Positions 34,208 through 42,688 of a stretch of 42,688 nt of DNA are shown here, one piece after another; the first letter of the stretch is position 1, and each line of letters begins with the position of its first letter. Below the pieces are notes generated by a model. It saw only the letters and a program-made list of their open reading frames with translations, was not told where the DNA came from and ran no database searches. Both the position numbers and the translations under genes were made by a program. This stretch comes from Phallusia fumigata (lineage: Eukaryota; Chordata; Ascidiacea; Phlebobranchia; Ascidiidae): positions 1 through 42,688 of the forward strand of contig QXVZ01001813.1 of the NCBI GenBank assembly GCA_008931825.1. The letters run 5' to 3'.

Positions 34208-36250
34208 CTTGGACCTCCTGAATCAGCCAATGTTCAAACCTGAGTAACAACTATTGCTGTCATATTCTACACAAGCAAAACATTTCGTTTCAGGTCAAAA
34301 CAAACTTTTTTCCCGATCCAGCTCAATCGAAATTCGATTTCAGTTCAACGTTTTTCTTCATTATTTTACCGCGATCGTTTGAAAAACAATTCCAGTGAAA
34401 TTGTAACTTAATAAACACTGATAAAGATTTGGATTTGCGCAACTGAAAATTAAGTCTTTTCTGCTGAATCACAAACATATCACGCTTTCGAACTAGCCTG
34501 AAAAGTTGAACTGGATTCTACTGCTTCAACTTCGTATGCGCGATGACATTAGACAGCAATCCCCGCTGTGGCAGCATAATCCCTTGGAGGTTTAACATCG
34601 AACACTCAATAATAATCTAATTACCACTTTAACTTTACATTTCCTCCTAATGAAGATCATGTTGGCACATGGCAGATACCAAAAAACAACCATTGTGTTT
34701 TGCGATTATGTAAAGTTTGGCAATTGTGCTTAAAAGCTACGCACAAATTGGCGCACGCCCTAAATGTCAACCTGCTTTTCAATTTACACAAAGAAACTAA
34801 TTTTTCTCTGTCATCCATGTAGCATGTTAAGAAGAAGATAAAATAAATCCGTATTATCCTGTCTCACATCAACTAAATATGTCCTTGGTAAAATTACCTC
34901 TAGTTTTAATTCTTAATTATTGTTTAAGGTTTTATAGGGTATAGTTAGTTGGCTTTGCAAATCCAAATGTATTTACAATCCCAGAAGAAGTTGAATTTTG
35001 CCTTTAACAAAAATATTTTTGACAAAAATTAGTAAGAAACTCTATCTACCTTGTAAATCGTTACCATGTAACGGTTGAGTGGTTTTCCACGAAAGCTAGT
35101 GAAGCATGCGAACTAAGAATTTCTGCAATTTATTTCAGAAAAAAAGGTTTTGGTAAAAATAGAACTTGTTTTGAGTTAAAATGCATCTTAGTGTTTTATT
35201 GGCGACAACCAATTTAATCTTAAACAATGCAAGCAACACACTACATTTGCAATCCGTAATAGCTGCTGTACATGATGTATCTGCGAACGAATGTAGGCCA
35301 CATCAATTTGGTTGGTGTTTTGAACACTGGTTGATAAAACACAACTTTAAATTTTATTAAAATATAGAAGTAAGAGTTCAAACTAAGATACACAACAAAC
35401 TACAGGTTTGGACATGTTTGAAAACTAATGGTTTTACAATTGTCTTGTGTTGGATCATTGAAAGTGTGATAAAAAACCTTACAGCATTAGATGTGACAGA
35501 AGATTGTGAATTAACATTAATATTCAGTGTTTTAAAGTTTTTCAAACTGTTTGCATCAATCGCTTGAAAATTCGTTGGAAAATTTGTCTGGTTTAGTTTG
35601 GTTCACAAAATATTTGGACTGAAAGTGGCACTATTTTGTTTTCTGTGTTGGTTTTGGGGCTGTTTGCTCCAAGAACTTTGGTGAATTCACACACACGAAA
35701 TACATAGAAATGTGCGTTTATACTAGAGCTTAAAATTATCTTTGTGCTCAGATTGAAAAAAAACCTACACAGACTTTTTTGATAAAATTTTAAATCCTTG
35801 CAAGCATTTTTCAAGGCCAATTTGTTCAAAACAACCTGTAAGCTTTGGGCTTTATGGTTTTGTAGTTTCTATTAAAGTTTTATAGCATTATATTGCTACA
35901 GAATATTTGCAGCAACCTGCTTGCAGAAAAAAATTTTTACCTCATGCAAATTTTAAGAAATTAATTCTGTGTGGAAAAACTAAACTACCCTAAAAACTAA
36001 CTACTGCTTTCTTAAGTGCGGCATGGATGGTAAGCATAATTACCACTTGAACTTTGGGAGTTAGTGACTTTGATTTTGGGTGAATTCTGGAAAAGGTCTC
36101 TTGTGATTATCAAGCACCTTCTACAATTGATGTTGCAAATTCACCAGCTTGTTCAGTAATACTTTAAATTATATTGAATACAAATTTTGCTCTCTTTAAG
36201 ATTTTTTCAGATTTACTTAAAACAGCTAATTTTGTGTTTTGCTATTGTAG
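34208..36250. other. Divergent intergenic region
   Basis: About 2 kb between the cortexin-like gene (-) and USP30 (+). It probably holds the cortexin-like promoter and the USP30 outron, which ends in the acceptor TTTTGCTATTGTAG at 36250. No further gene or repeat with clear ends was seen. Confidence 0.45.
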
Positions 36251-36359
36251 GTTCTTATTGGTAAAAGACAGCAAGGGGGAATATCTATGCAACATAAATG
36301 CCACAGTTACACTTTGACCATTCCCCATTGTCCACTTAACTTCTTAAACATCAGTTTTG

Positions 36360-37652
36360 ATGATGAAACATTTGTACAAGTTGTTTATATTTACATCTGT
36401 CGGAGTTTCAACTGTTGGATTAATTTGTTGGAAATTTTACAAGGGTCAGCGAAAACGGAGAAACGTTTTTCCAGGTTTGTTGAACGTTGGCAATACTTGT
36501 TTCATGAACTCTGTGTTACAATGCCTGGCCAGTCAAAGCAATTTCACCACTTGTCTGGAATTGCTAGATGAAGGTGATCGCAAAAATTTGCTTGTAAGCA
36601 CATTGTGTGCAATAATATCTAGACTTCAATTAATCAGTGGGGAAAGTTATTTTGATCCGTCCGATCTGCTGTTTGACATGATGGCAAGAGGTTGGCACAT
36701 TCCCCAAGATCAGCATGATGCCCATGAGTTTTTCAACGCTCTCTTGTCAACAATTGATGATGAAAGAAAGTACAATAAAGAACAGTCGCCATTGATTCTG
36801 ATTACAAAACCGCAACTTTCGTCTTCTACTGAAAAACTTTTAAAACAGAAAGAAAACATTTCATATCGAGGGTTATTGTCTGTTAAATTGCGATGCATGT
36901 CATGTGGAAATGTGAATCCAATTACGTACGAGACATTTGATTGTCTTAGTGTTCCAATAGCAACATCATTACCATGGCAGCTTGGACCTGTGTCACTCCT
37001 TGAATGTTTAAGGACTCTGATTGGAAAGGAGCAAGTTTCCGATGTCACGTGTGTAAACTGTTCTGACAAAAAAATTCGCGCTATGTCCAAAAATTCACAA
37101 CCAGAAGTTTACAATGAAATTCCTGGCAAGAGGTTAGAAAATAGAAATCTTGCAAAATGGTTTCAGTTTTCGTTTCCAAAGCTACAAACCCAAATAAACT
37201 TGATGAGGAAATCCAACAATAACAATTCAACCAAAATTCAATGTTCTTTTGAAAAAGAAACGTACATTGCAAAGATTCCTCATTCGCTTTGTATTCATCT
37301 GCAGAGGTTGGTATGGAAACAGGGAATTCCAATCAAACAACATCATTTTGTGGAGTTTCCACAAACACTTGATCTTCAACAGTATATGAGCAAATATCCA
37401 CAACATGTTAAAGCTCCTTGTGAGTTTCAGTATTCAGCCAGAACACAATTTTCACTCACTGGTGTTATCGTTCACATTGGAGCGTGGGGTTTTCAAGGAC
37501 ACTATGTCGCCTATCGCAAGTTTGCCAGTGTCAATCAAACCGGTAACATAACTTATGCATGGTATTTTACATCGGATACGATAGTTAGAAGGGCAAATAT
37601 AGATGAGGTTCTTTCTTGCCCTGCTTACATGCTTTTTTATGAGAGAATTTGA
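36360..37652 (+). CDS. USP30: Ubiquitin carboxyl-terminal hydrolase 30, mitochondrial deubiquitinase
   Basis: An uninterrupted frame of 430 residues (human 517). Start at the first ATG, 36360; a second ATG follows directly. An N-terminal membrane helix (about 9-27) followed by KGQRKRR matches the outer mitochondrial membrane anchor of USP30. The Cys box NVGNTCFMNSVLQ places the nucleophile at about Cys47, and the His box GHYVAYRK gives His381. In WYFTSDT, Ser405 aligns with the human USP30 Ser that replaces the usual Asp/Asn, so the Cys-His-Ser triad looks conserved. Two CxxC pairs (CMSC and CVNC) form the fingers-domain zinc site. The protein ends AYMLFYERI. USP30 removes ubiquitin, preferring K6 links, from mitochondrial proteins and opposes PINK1-Parkin mitophagy. 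No coding introns are visible, and an acceptor lies at 36250, 109 bases before the ATG. Confidence 0.93.
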   Translation: MMKHLYKLFIFTSVGVSTVGLICWKFYKGQRKRRNVFPGLLNVGNTCFMNSVLQCLASQSNFTTCLELLDEGDRKNLLVSTLCAIISRLQLISGESYFDPSDLLFDMMARGWHIPQDQHDAHEFFNALLSTIDDERKYNKEQSPLILITKPQLSSSTEKLLKQKENISYRGLLSVKLRCMSCGNVNPITYETFDCLSVPIATSLPWQLGPVSLLECLRTLIGKEQVSDVTCVNCSDKKIRAMSKNSQPEVYNEIPGKRLENRNLAKWFQFSFPKLQTQINLMRKSNNNNSTKIQCSFEKETYIAKIPHSLCIHLQRLVWKQGIPIKQHHFVEFPQTLDLQQYMSKYPQHVKAPCEFQYSARTQFSLTGVIVHIGAWGFQGHYVAYRKFASVNQTGNITYAWYFTSDTIVRRANIDEVLSCPAYMLFYERI

Positions 37653-38057
37653 ATGATTTTTGTTGTGTTTAATATTGATAGCTTAACTTTGCTCTAAAAA
37701 ATAATGATTATCAGTTTGTGCAACTTGCTTCAGCATTGACAGAAAAGCACAAAAATAAATGAAAGCGGCAGTAATTTGCAATTCAATCTGGTTTTATTTT
37801 TCTCAGAATCAATTTGTTAAAGTGCTCGAGATCATCCCATGATAAACCGCATGTGTTTATTATGAAAACTCATTTCCTAGAAACGTGTTTCCAGCCTGAA
37901 ACTTTCCTTGAACCAGAAATCTGATTTTCCCCTTGATCTTACTCAAAACATCTTTGTATTTTTGTCTGTTAAGCAAATTTTCTGTCGGCTGAGTGATTTT
38001 ATGGCACTGTTTTGTTTTATCTACTATAGGTTTTAGGTGTTGGGTTTAGGAGGCAAA
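37653..38057 (+). other. USP30-METTL17 gap
   Basis: This 405-base gap holds the USP30 polyadenylation signal and, just before METTL17, a pyrimidine-rich tract with AG acceptors (TTGTTTTATCTACTATAG, then TTTTAG). No gene was found. Confidence 0.5.
37754..37759 (+). terminator. Polyadenylation signal AATAAA (USP30)
   Basis: Canonical hexamer about 100 bases after the USP30 stop. Confidence 0.55.
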
Positions 38058-39431
38058 ATGTTAAGTAAACAAAGGGTTTATTATGCATTGAATTTAAGAC
38101 ATCCACTGGTCTACGTTTACTGCAGAAAATATTCGACAAACTTTCTCCAGAATTCCAATGAAAGGAGAGAATGGATGAAATGGTGGGATGGAAATTCATC
38201 AAATCATCCAGGAAAGTTTAATTTGCCACCTGTAACATTGCCAGAGAGATTTAATAATTCAGCCAAACTTTTCCTACATGAAAAAGATGCAGCCATTGTG
38301 AAAACAGTCCAGGAAAAGTTGACGAACATGCTTATATCAAGAAGAACATGCCTGTCACCAGAAAAACCATTAAGAATTCCAACGGTTAAACCTATGTTAA
38401 GGAAAAGACACAGTGACCATGAACCTGAGGATGCTGATGACTTCTCTACTTTTAAAGCTCACAAGAAGAAAGTTAATGCCTACAACTGGAGACAGGTGGT
38501 TTATGATGAATACAATGCAGCGGCTTACCTGGTCGGCAGAAGCCCCGGTGTTTATGCTGCGATTTTACGCGTTTTATCGGAAATAAAGAAAGCATGTCCA
38601 CATTATGTTCCTATGTCATTGCTGGACTTTGGTTCAGGTTGTGGCACATCGGTTTGGGCCGCCAACAACTTGTGGCAGAACAACATCAAACAATATGTGT
38701 GTGTTGATTCTTCAACTGAGATGAACAGACTGGCATTGTTTCTATTTTCTGGTGGTGATTTGAATCAGCATTTGCCTGGACTGTTCCTTCGGGAACATTT
38801 ACCGATTTCATTCCAAAACAACTATGATGTTGTTGTATCCTCCTATGCTTTGAGTGAGATGCCGACACAGAAAGATCGAATTCACATGATGAAACTACTC
38901 TGGTCAAAAACAAACCGTTTTTTAGTACTTGTTGAGAATGGAAATTTCTATGGTTACTATATAATGCAGGAGGCAAGAAATTTGCTTCTGAAAGGTTTAG
39001 AGGGTGTAGATTTAAAGAAGGCAAAGGCTTGGGCAAACTTTAAGAAGCGGGCCACAACTTTTGCTCCTTGTCCACATGAAGAAATCTGTCCAAAATGGGG
39101 AAATCCCCGGGGTTGTACTTTTTCACAGTCGTATATTTTACCAGCTTATGCCAGAAAATACAGGAAATCTTTTGAATGTAAGGAGCATTTTTCTTACATG
39201 GTTTTTGATAAAAGTGGAGAAGAGTTGCCGACATGGCCGCGAGTGGTGCAGCATCCAGTGCGTCAAAACAAGTGTCAGCATTGTCACGTTTGCACACTCG
39301 ATGGCACCATTAAGCATATCGGAATTTCAACAAAGAAACACGGAGGAGATCTAAGAAATATTGCAAGAACTTCAAAACGTGGAGATTGTTGGCCAATTGA
39401 TAATACCGATTTTGCCAAATTATCCACATAG
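38058..39431 (+). CDS. METTL17: METTL17/Rsm22-family mitochondrial ribosome assembly factor
   Basis: A single-exon frame of 457 residues, about the same as human METTL17 (456). I start at ATG 38058; the frame is open slightly further up only through a non-ATG codon. The basic N-terminus (LSKQRVYYALNLRH) fits a mitochondrial targeting peptide. The Rossmann methyltransferase fold has motif I LLDFGSGCGTS (about 188-198) and SSYALSEMP. The C-terminal Rsm22 iron-sulfur pattern is visible: Cys338 and Cys344 in CPHEEIC, Cys353 in RGC, and Cys406 in KCQHCHVC, corresponding to the four ligands reported for METTL17. The protein binds the small mitoribosomal subunit and supports 12S rRNA modification and mitochondrial translation; the cluster may act as an iron checkpoint. 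It lies 405 bases after USP30, on the same strand. Confidence 0.95.
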   Translation: MLSKQRVYYALNLRHPLVYVYCRKYSTNFLQNSNERREWMKWWDGNSSNHPGKFNLPPVTLPERFNNSAKLFLHEKDAAIVKTVQEKLTNMLISRRTCLSPEKPLRIPTVKPMLRKRHSDHEPEDADDFSTFKAHKKKVNAYNWRQVVYDEYNAAAYLVGRSPGVYAAILRVLSEIKKACPHYVPMSLLDFGSGCGTSVWAANNLWQNNIKQYVCVDSSTEMNRLALFLFSGGDLNQHLPGLFLREHLPISFQNNYDVVVSSYALSEMPTQKDRIHMMKLLWSKTNRFLVLVENGNFYGYYIMQEARNLLLKGLEGVDLKKAKAWANFKKRATTFAPCPHEEICPKWGNPRGCTFSQSYILPAYARKYRKSFECKEHFSYMVFDKSGEELPTWPRVVQHPVRQNKCQHCHVCTLDGTIKHIGISTKKHGGDLRNIARTSKRGDCWPIDNTDFAKLST

Positions 39432-39451
39432 CTCTCATATCCCCCTTAGCA

Positions 39452-39526
39452 CAGTGACCCCCAACTGGGTAGAAAAAATTTCAAAATAAGCAAAGGGGTG
39501 CATCCTGAAAATGGTGGGAAACACTG
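39452..39526. mobile_element. 75-bp hAT-like remnant
   Basis: CAGTGACCCCCAACT at the left and GGTGGGAAACACTG at the right form degenerate inverted ends. The flanks CCTTAGCA (39444-39451) and CCCTGGCA (39527-39534) match at 6 of 8 positions, as expected for an old 8-bp duplication. It starts 20 bases after the METTL17 stop. Confidence 0.6.
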
Positions 39527-39700
39527 CCCTGGCACATGGTTGCCTGCTTTTACTTCCTGGTTTTAAGTATTTTTTGCCCAAAACTGAATCTGTGTATTCG
39601 GATATTTTTGCACTTGTGAACTGCCTAATGATTTCATGAACTGTTTTTTTAGATGATAATTGTGTAGAGGTAAATATGCTGCTGCTGTTTGGTGAAATTT

Positions 39701-39711
39701 GCTTTTCTTAG
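39701..39711 (+). promoter_or_regulatory. Likely trans-splice acceptor for MOCS2
   Basis: GCTTTTCTTAG lies five bases before the MOCS2A ATG, leaving almost no leader of its own. This fits spliced-leader addition. Confidence 0.45.
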
Positions 39712-39716
39712 TGAGA

Positions 39717-40784
39717 ATGGAAAGAAATTTAATTGAGGTAAAGAAATGCTGTTTTTTAAATTCAAATTATTCTGTGGGTTTAAATATGTAACCTAACTCA
39801 ATTCCCGACTTGAACACTTTGCATTGGAATGCAGAATATTAACAGGTAAACTGCAAAATAACACTTTTTTCTGTTTGTAGTTTGTGTAAAATGAGGAATA
39901 GTTGGAGGTTTGTGTGTTTACATAGACAGGAATTACCCCAAGACAATTAAATGCTCAAACAGTAGGAAAGTGGGACAAATACCTCATTTTGAAGTTGGCA
40001 GTCTGTTGCTAGTTTTATGTATTTTTTTATCTCTTAAAGCATATTAAATTTATAGCTTGCGGGTATGGGGATAAATTCACCTCTGGTTGAGAGCCTCGAT
40101 TAATTCCTTCTTAAAACTCACTTTAAAAAAAAAGTTTATCAGATTGAGTTGCCACATTTTTTAAGCTTCCTTTTATGATTTTTAGGTAACTGTTTATTTC
40201 TTTGCTAAAAGTCGAGATCTGGTTGGGCAAAGTAAGTCTTCAATTGAACTTCCGAGCGAAACTACAGCACTGAATATTTTACAAGCACTTTACAATCAAT
40301 TTCCCAGGTACCAATGTGTGATTTGTGTGTATGGAACAACGCCAAAATTTGTCTAAAACCCTAATCAAAACATTTGGTTGCGTATAGGTAGCATTGTACA
40401 TGCAAGCAAGTTGAAATATGTTTTTTTTTCTTGTGTCATGGATTGAGCCAACAGTTTTAACCAGGTTTAAATGAAATTATTAGACTCAACAGCCATTTCA
40501 TAAAATTAGGTCAATTTGAGTAAACGATATAAATTTATCTGTTTTCTTGTTGAAACACCAGATATAATAATGTGCTAAAATATGTTTTCATTTGTTTAAA
40601 CCGTGTGTTGATGCATTTTCATTATTGTTTTTGTTAAAACCATTTTAAACTCAGACTCTCTGAGCTGAAGGGTTGCTTTGCTTTGTCCGTAAACGAGGAA
40701 TACATTGACCACACGTCGAACTCGCCTGTAATTTTCCGTGGCAACGAGGAGATAGCAGTCATCCCCCCTTTAAGCGGAGGTTGA
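39717..40784 (+). CDS. MOCS2A: Molybdopterin synthase small (sulfur carrier) subunit
   Basis: Three exons, 39717-39737, 40186-40307 and 40655-40784, join in frame to 90 residues (human 88). The first exon encodes only MERNLIE. The body has the MoaD/ubiquitin-like fold sequence VTVYFFAKSRDLVG. The C-terminus is EEIAVIPPLSGG, ending in the Gly-Gly tail that is adenylated and thiocarboxylated by MOCS3. This chain gives sulfur to precursor Z (cPMP) in the cytosolic second step of molybdenum cofactor synthesis, together with MOCS2B. Its stop TGA (40782-40784) is followed by one base and then the MOCS2B ATG, so both chains probably share a bicistronic transcript, as in vertebrates, where the two frames overlap. 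Confidence 0.94.
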
Positions 40785-40785
40785 G

Positions 40786-41906
40786 ATGGCAGACTCCATC
40801 ACCGACGTCCTTTTTACCGTCGACAAACTTGATGTACAAACTTGTGTTGACAAAGTTACGAATGAAACTTGTGGGGCTATATCCGTATTTATAGGTATTT
40901 TCTGCTTTTGTCACTTCTGTAACAAAATGATTTTGCTCTTTACACACTGGTTAGGATAGATAAATATTGTACTTGTTGCTGTACATGGTTAGCAACCTCC
41001 ATCAGCTTTTATTGTACTGCAAATTTCCAACTTTTTTATTTTCTGCCATTCATAATTTATACACTGATGAATCGTTTGTTTTTTACCAGGAACAACCAGG
41101 GATTTAATGAATGGTCGTCATGTGATTCAACTTGACTACGAATGCTATCAAGAAATGGCTGAAAAAGAGGTAAAAAAAATCTGCAACAAAACACGAGAGA
41201 GATGGGAGGAAATAAAAAACATTGCAATCCATCACAGACTCGGGTTAGTAGCCGCTTCACCATAAAATATACTTTTGAGACCTTTTGTGAACAATGTAAA
41301 TATTTAAAGACACGCTTTCTTAAAATTGATTTAGCTGCTGGAACACAATGCTACTGTCCCTAAATGTTTGGGTTTGTCAGTGCATTAGGGTTTCACTTCT
41401 TTGTCTGTAGTAGCCACTAGTGCCGGTGAAACTCCTAATGACATCTAGGGATGAGTTAAAACTGAGCATGGGGATAAATCATGTACAAGCATATAAACAC
41501 CCAGTGCCTCATGTGCTAAACATTTCTTATCATCGATGTGCAGCAGCTTAACCTACGGGTAATGACAGAGTAGCAGGTTGATAATTAGCTGAAAATAGCG
41601 CGGTTTCATGTTGAGAATGGCAGAACTAGCTAAATAGATTGATGAGTTTTTGGTAAATTGTGGGAAATGGAAATGGATAATTAAGGAGCAAAAGGTTATA
41701 TGTTTAGGACGGTGCCAGTTAAAGAAGCAAGTATTGTGATCGCAATATCATCGCCGCACCGGGTTGATGCACTTGCTGCTACACAGTTTTGCATAGACAC
41801 ACTAAAAGCGACAGTTCCCATTTGGAAGAAGGAAGTCTACAACGACGGAACAACAGAATGGATGGAGAACAAGGAATGTACATGGAAAATTTCGAAACAA
41901 ACCTAA
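40786..41906 (+). CDS. MOCS2B: Molybdopterin synthase catalytic large subunit
   Basis: Three exons, 40786-40894, 41090-41243 and 41708-41906, join in frame to 153 residues (human 188). MoaE-family features in order: [12 protein letters not shown] near 30, [28 protein letters not shown] with the conserved His-Arg, SSPHR, and [11 protein letters not shown], which carries the catalytic lysine region. The enzyme is a heterotetramer of two MOCS2A and two MOCS2B chains. It turns cPMP into molybdopterin, needed for sulfite oxidase, xanthine oxidase and aldehyde oxidase. The ATG lies one base after the MOCS2A stop (TGA-G-ATG), so translation must rely on reinitiation, leaky scanning or an alternative 5' end. 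CCCCCCTTTAAG just upstream (AG at 40773-40774) could serve as an acceptor for a MOCS2B-only mRNA. Confidence 0.94.
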
Positions 41907-42211
41907 TTCTATTTTCGCCTCTTAGCAACATGTACATGAATCTTTGCTGATTTTTTTGTAATTTTTTTCAATTGGTGATGTTTGCATTAAAATCATGATT
42001 CTGTTAGTATTTTAAACACTTAAATTGTGTCTCACTTACAATAATAATGAGACCATAAACAAGTCAGTTGGATTGTGATGTTTATTTCTCTGTTTTGTGA
42101 ATTGTTTTAATTTGTGAGTTGGTGCCATTATATCTCAAATGACTGTTTTTCCATTTCATATGTTACAAACATTTAAACGCCATCACTAATCCAAGGTCGA
42201 ATATTGCAACA

Positions 42212-42217
42212 AATAAA
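42212..42217 (+). terminator. Polyadenylation signal AATAAA (MOCS2)
   Basis: Canonical hexamer about 305 bases after the MOCS2B stop. It is the likely 3' end of the bicistronic mRNA. Confidence 0.4.
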
Positions 42218-42393
42218 TAATTTACCAATGTTATTTAAAATCCAAGTAATATATTGAAAAGGTTTTGGTTGGGTTGTGTATGAACTAATAGCAAAACTGG
42301 GTCTCCAGAAAGGAACTTTACTAGTTAACGGAAGGAATTTCCACTTTACAGTTAGTTACTCACAATAAGTGAAGTATTTCTTTTTAGTTAGGC

Positions 42394-42507
42394 CAGTGGT
42401 CCCAAACCTTCTAATAACATTTTATGGCACTTCTTGTCTAGGGGGGGGGAGGAGATTGAAACAAGTGAAGGGGGGGGGGGGTATCAATAAAAGGTTGGGA
42501 ACCCACG
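42394..42507. mobile_element. hAT-like miniature element with G tracts
   Basis: The left end CAGTGGTCCCAAACCTT pairs with the right end AAGGTTGGGAACCCACGG, a slightly worn CAGTGG-class inverted repeat. The interior has two long G runs, near 42442 and 42470. The target duplication is uncertain. Confidence 0.6.
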
Positions 42508-42688
42508 GTAAAGGCAAACGGTAGAAAAATTGCAGTGCATAACGTCAGATCCCTGTTTTGGGGTGTTAAATTTTGAAGCAATTTTCAAAAATGTTTCACG
42601 GTTTCTTAAATAATTTAACACAATTTCTTATTAGTTTGGCAAAGTGAACAAACCTGTGCGTTTTTATTGACATAAAATTGCGGCAATT

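Larger units (their letters stand above)
39432..39716 (+). other. METTL17-MOCS2 gap
   Basis: Contains a 75-bp hAT-like remnant (39452-39526) and ends in an acceptor GCTTTTCTTAG at 39711, five bases before the MOCS2A ATG. No gene was seen. Confidence 0.5.
41907..42688. other. MOCS2 3' flank
   Basis: Downstream of MOCS2B. It contains AATAAA at 42212-42217 and a hAT-like element near the end. No gene was seen on either strand. Confidence 0.5.

Noticed and set aside
36287-36571. Alternative frame overlapping the start of USP30
   Set aside because: The USP30 frame carries the Cys box and membrane anchor; this one is its shadow.
38037-38057. N-terminal extension of METTL17 from a GTG codon
   Set aside because: No ATG; the extension spans TTAG acceptors and is probably leader.
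1-42688. CRISPR array, bacterial operon, phage or viral genes
   Set aside because: No regular direct repeats with spacers. The genes are spliced animal genes, and no viral replication or capsid genes were recognised.

Overview
The window looks like nuclear DNA from a tunicate, most likely a Ciona-type sea squirt. It is AT-rich, with compact multi-exon genes and short GT-AG introns. Several genes have no intron in their coding part. Many start codons lie a few bases to tens of bases downstream of a strong 3' splice acceptor with no visible upstream exon, as expected for spliced-leader trans-splicing. The gene set is chordate-like, and the repeats are mostly short hAT-type miniature transposons. 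Species was not determined, and every protein name comes from recognising family sequence by eye.

Layout, left to right. (1) 285-1050 (+): the last two exons of an M13 (neprilysin/ECE) zinc peptidase. (2) 1832-3670 (-): a single-exon TMEM8/PGAP6 protein, converging on the peptidase. (3) 5000-12220 (+): a complete 17-coding-exon cullin-4. (4) 13417-15626 (+): a complete TMEM106. (5) 17690-17762 (+): tRNA-Lys(CUU). (6) 18295-18639 (+): a doubtful small ORF. (7) 19542-21049 (+): an unrecognised three-exon, Arg-rich 287-aa protein. (8) 21759-23900 (-): PDPK1 kinase. (9) 25667-32458 (+): TM9SF1, with transposon copies in its introns. (10) 33448-34207 (-): a two-exon 66-aa cortexin-like membrane micropeptide whose exons are too short to stand out as ORFs. 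(11) 36360-37652 (+): single-exon USP30. (12) 38058-39431 (+): single-exon METTL17. (13) 39717-41906 (+): MOCS2A and MOCS2B, with one base between the stop of the first and the start of the second.

How the genes relate. Most are unrelated housekeeping genes: ubiquitin ligase scaffold, lysosomal and endomembrane proteins, growth-signalling kinase. The right end is more coherent. USP30, METTL17 and MOCS2A/B lie head to tail with gaps of about 400 and 285 bases, each preceded by splice acceptors. USP30 and METTL17 are mitochondrial, and the two MOCS2 chains form one enzyme, molybdopterin synthase. The most novel item is the hidden cortexin-like gene. It matches the conserved cortexin tail in two exons that join exactly in frame, and it carries a coding intron that holds hAT-like fragments.
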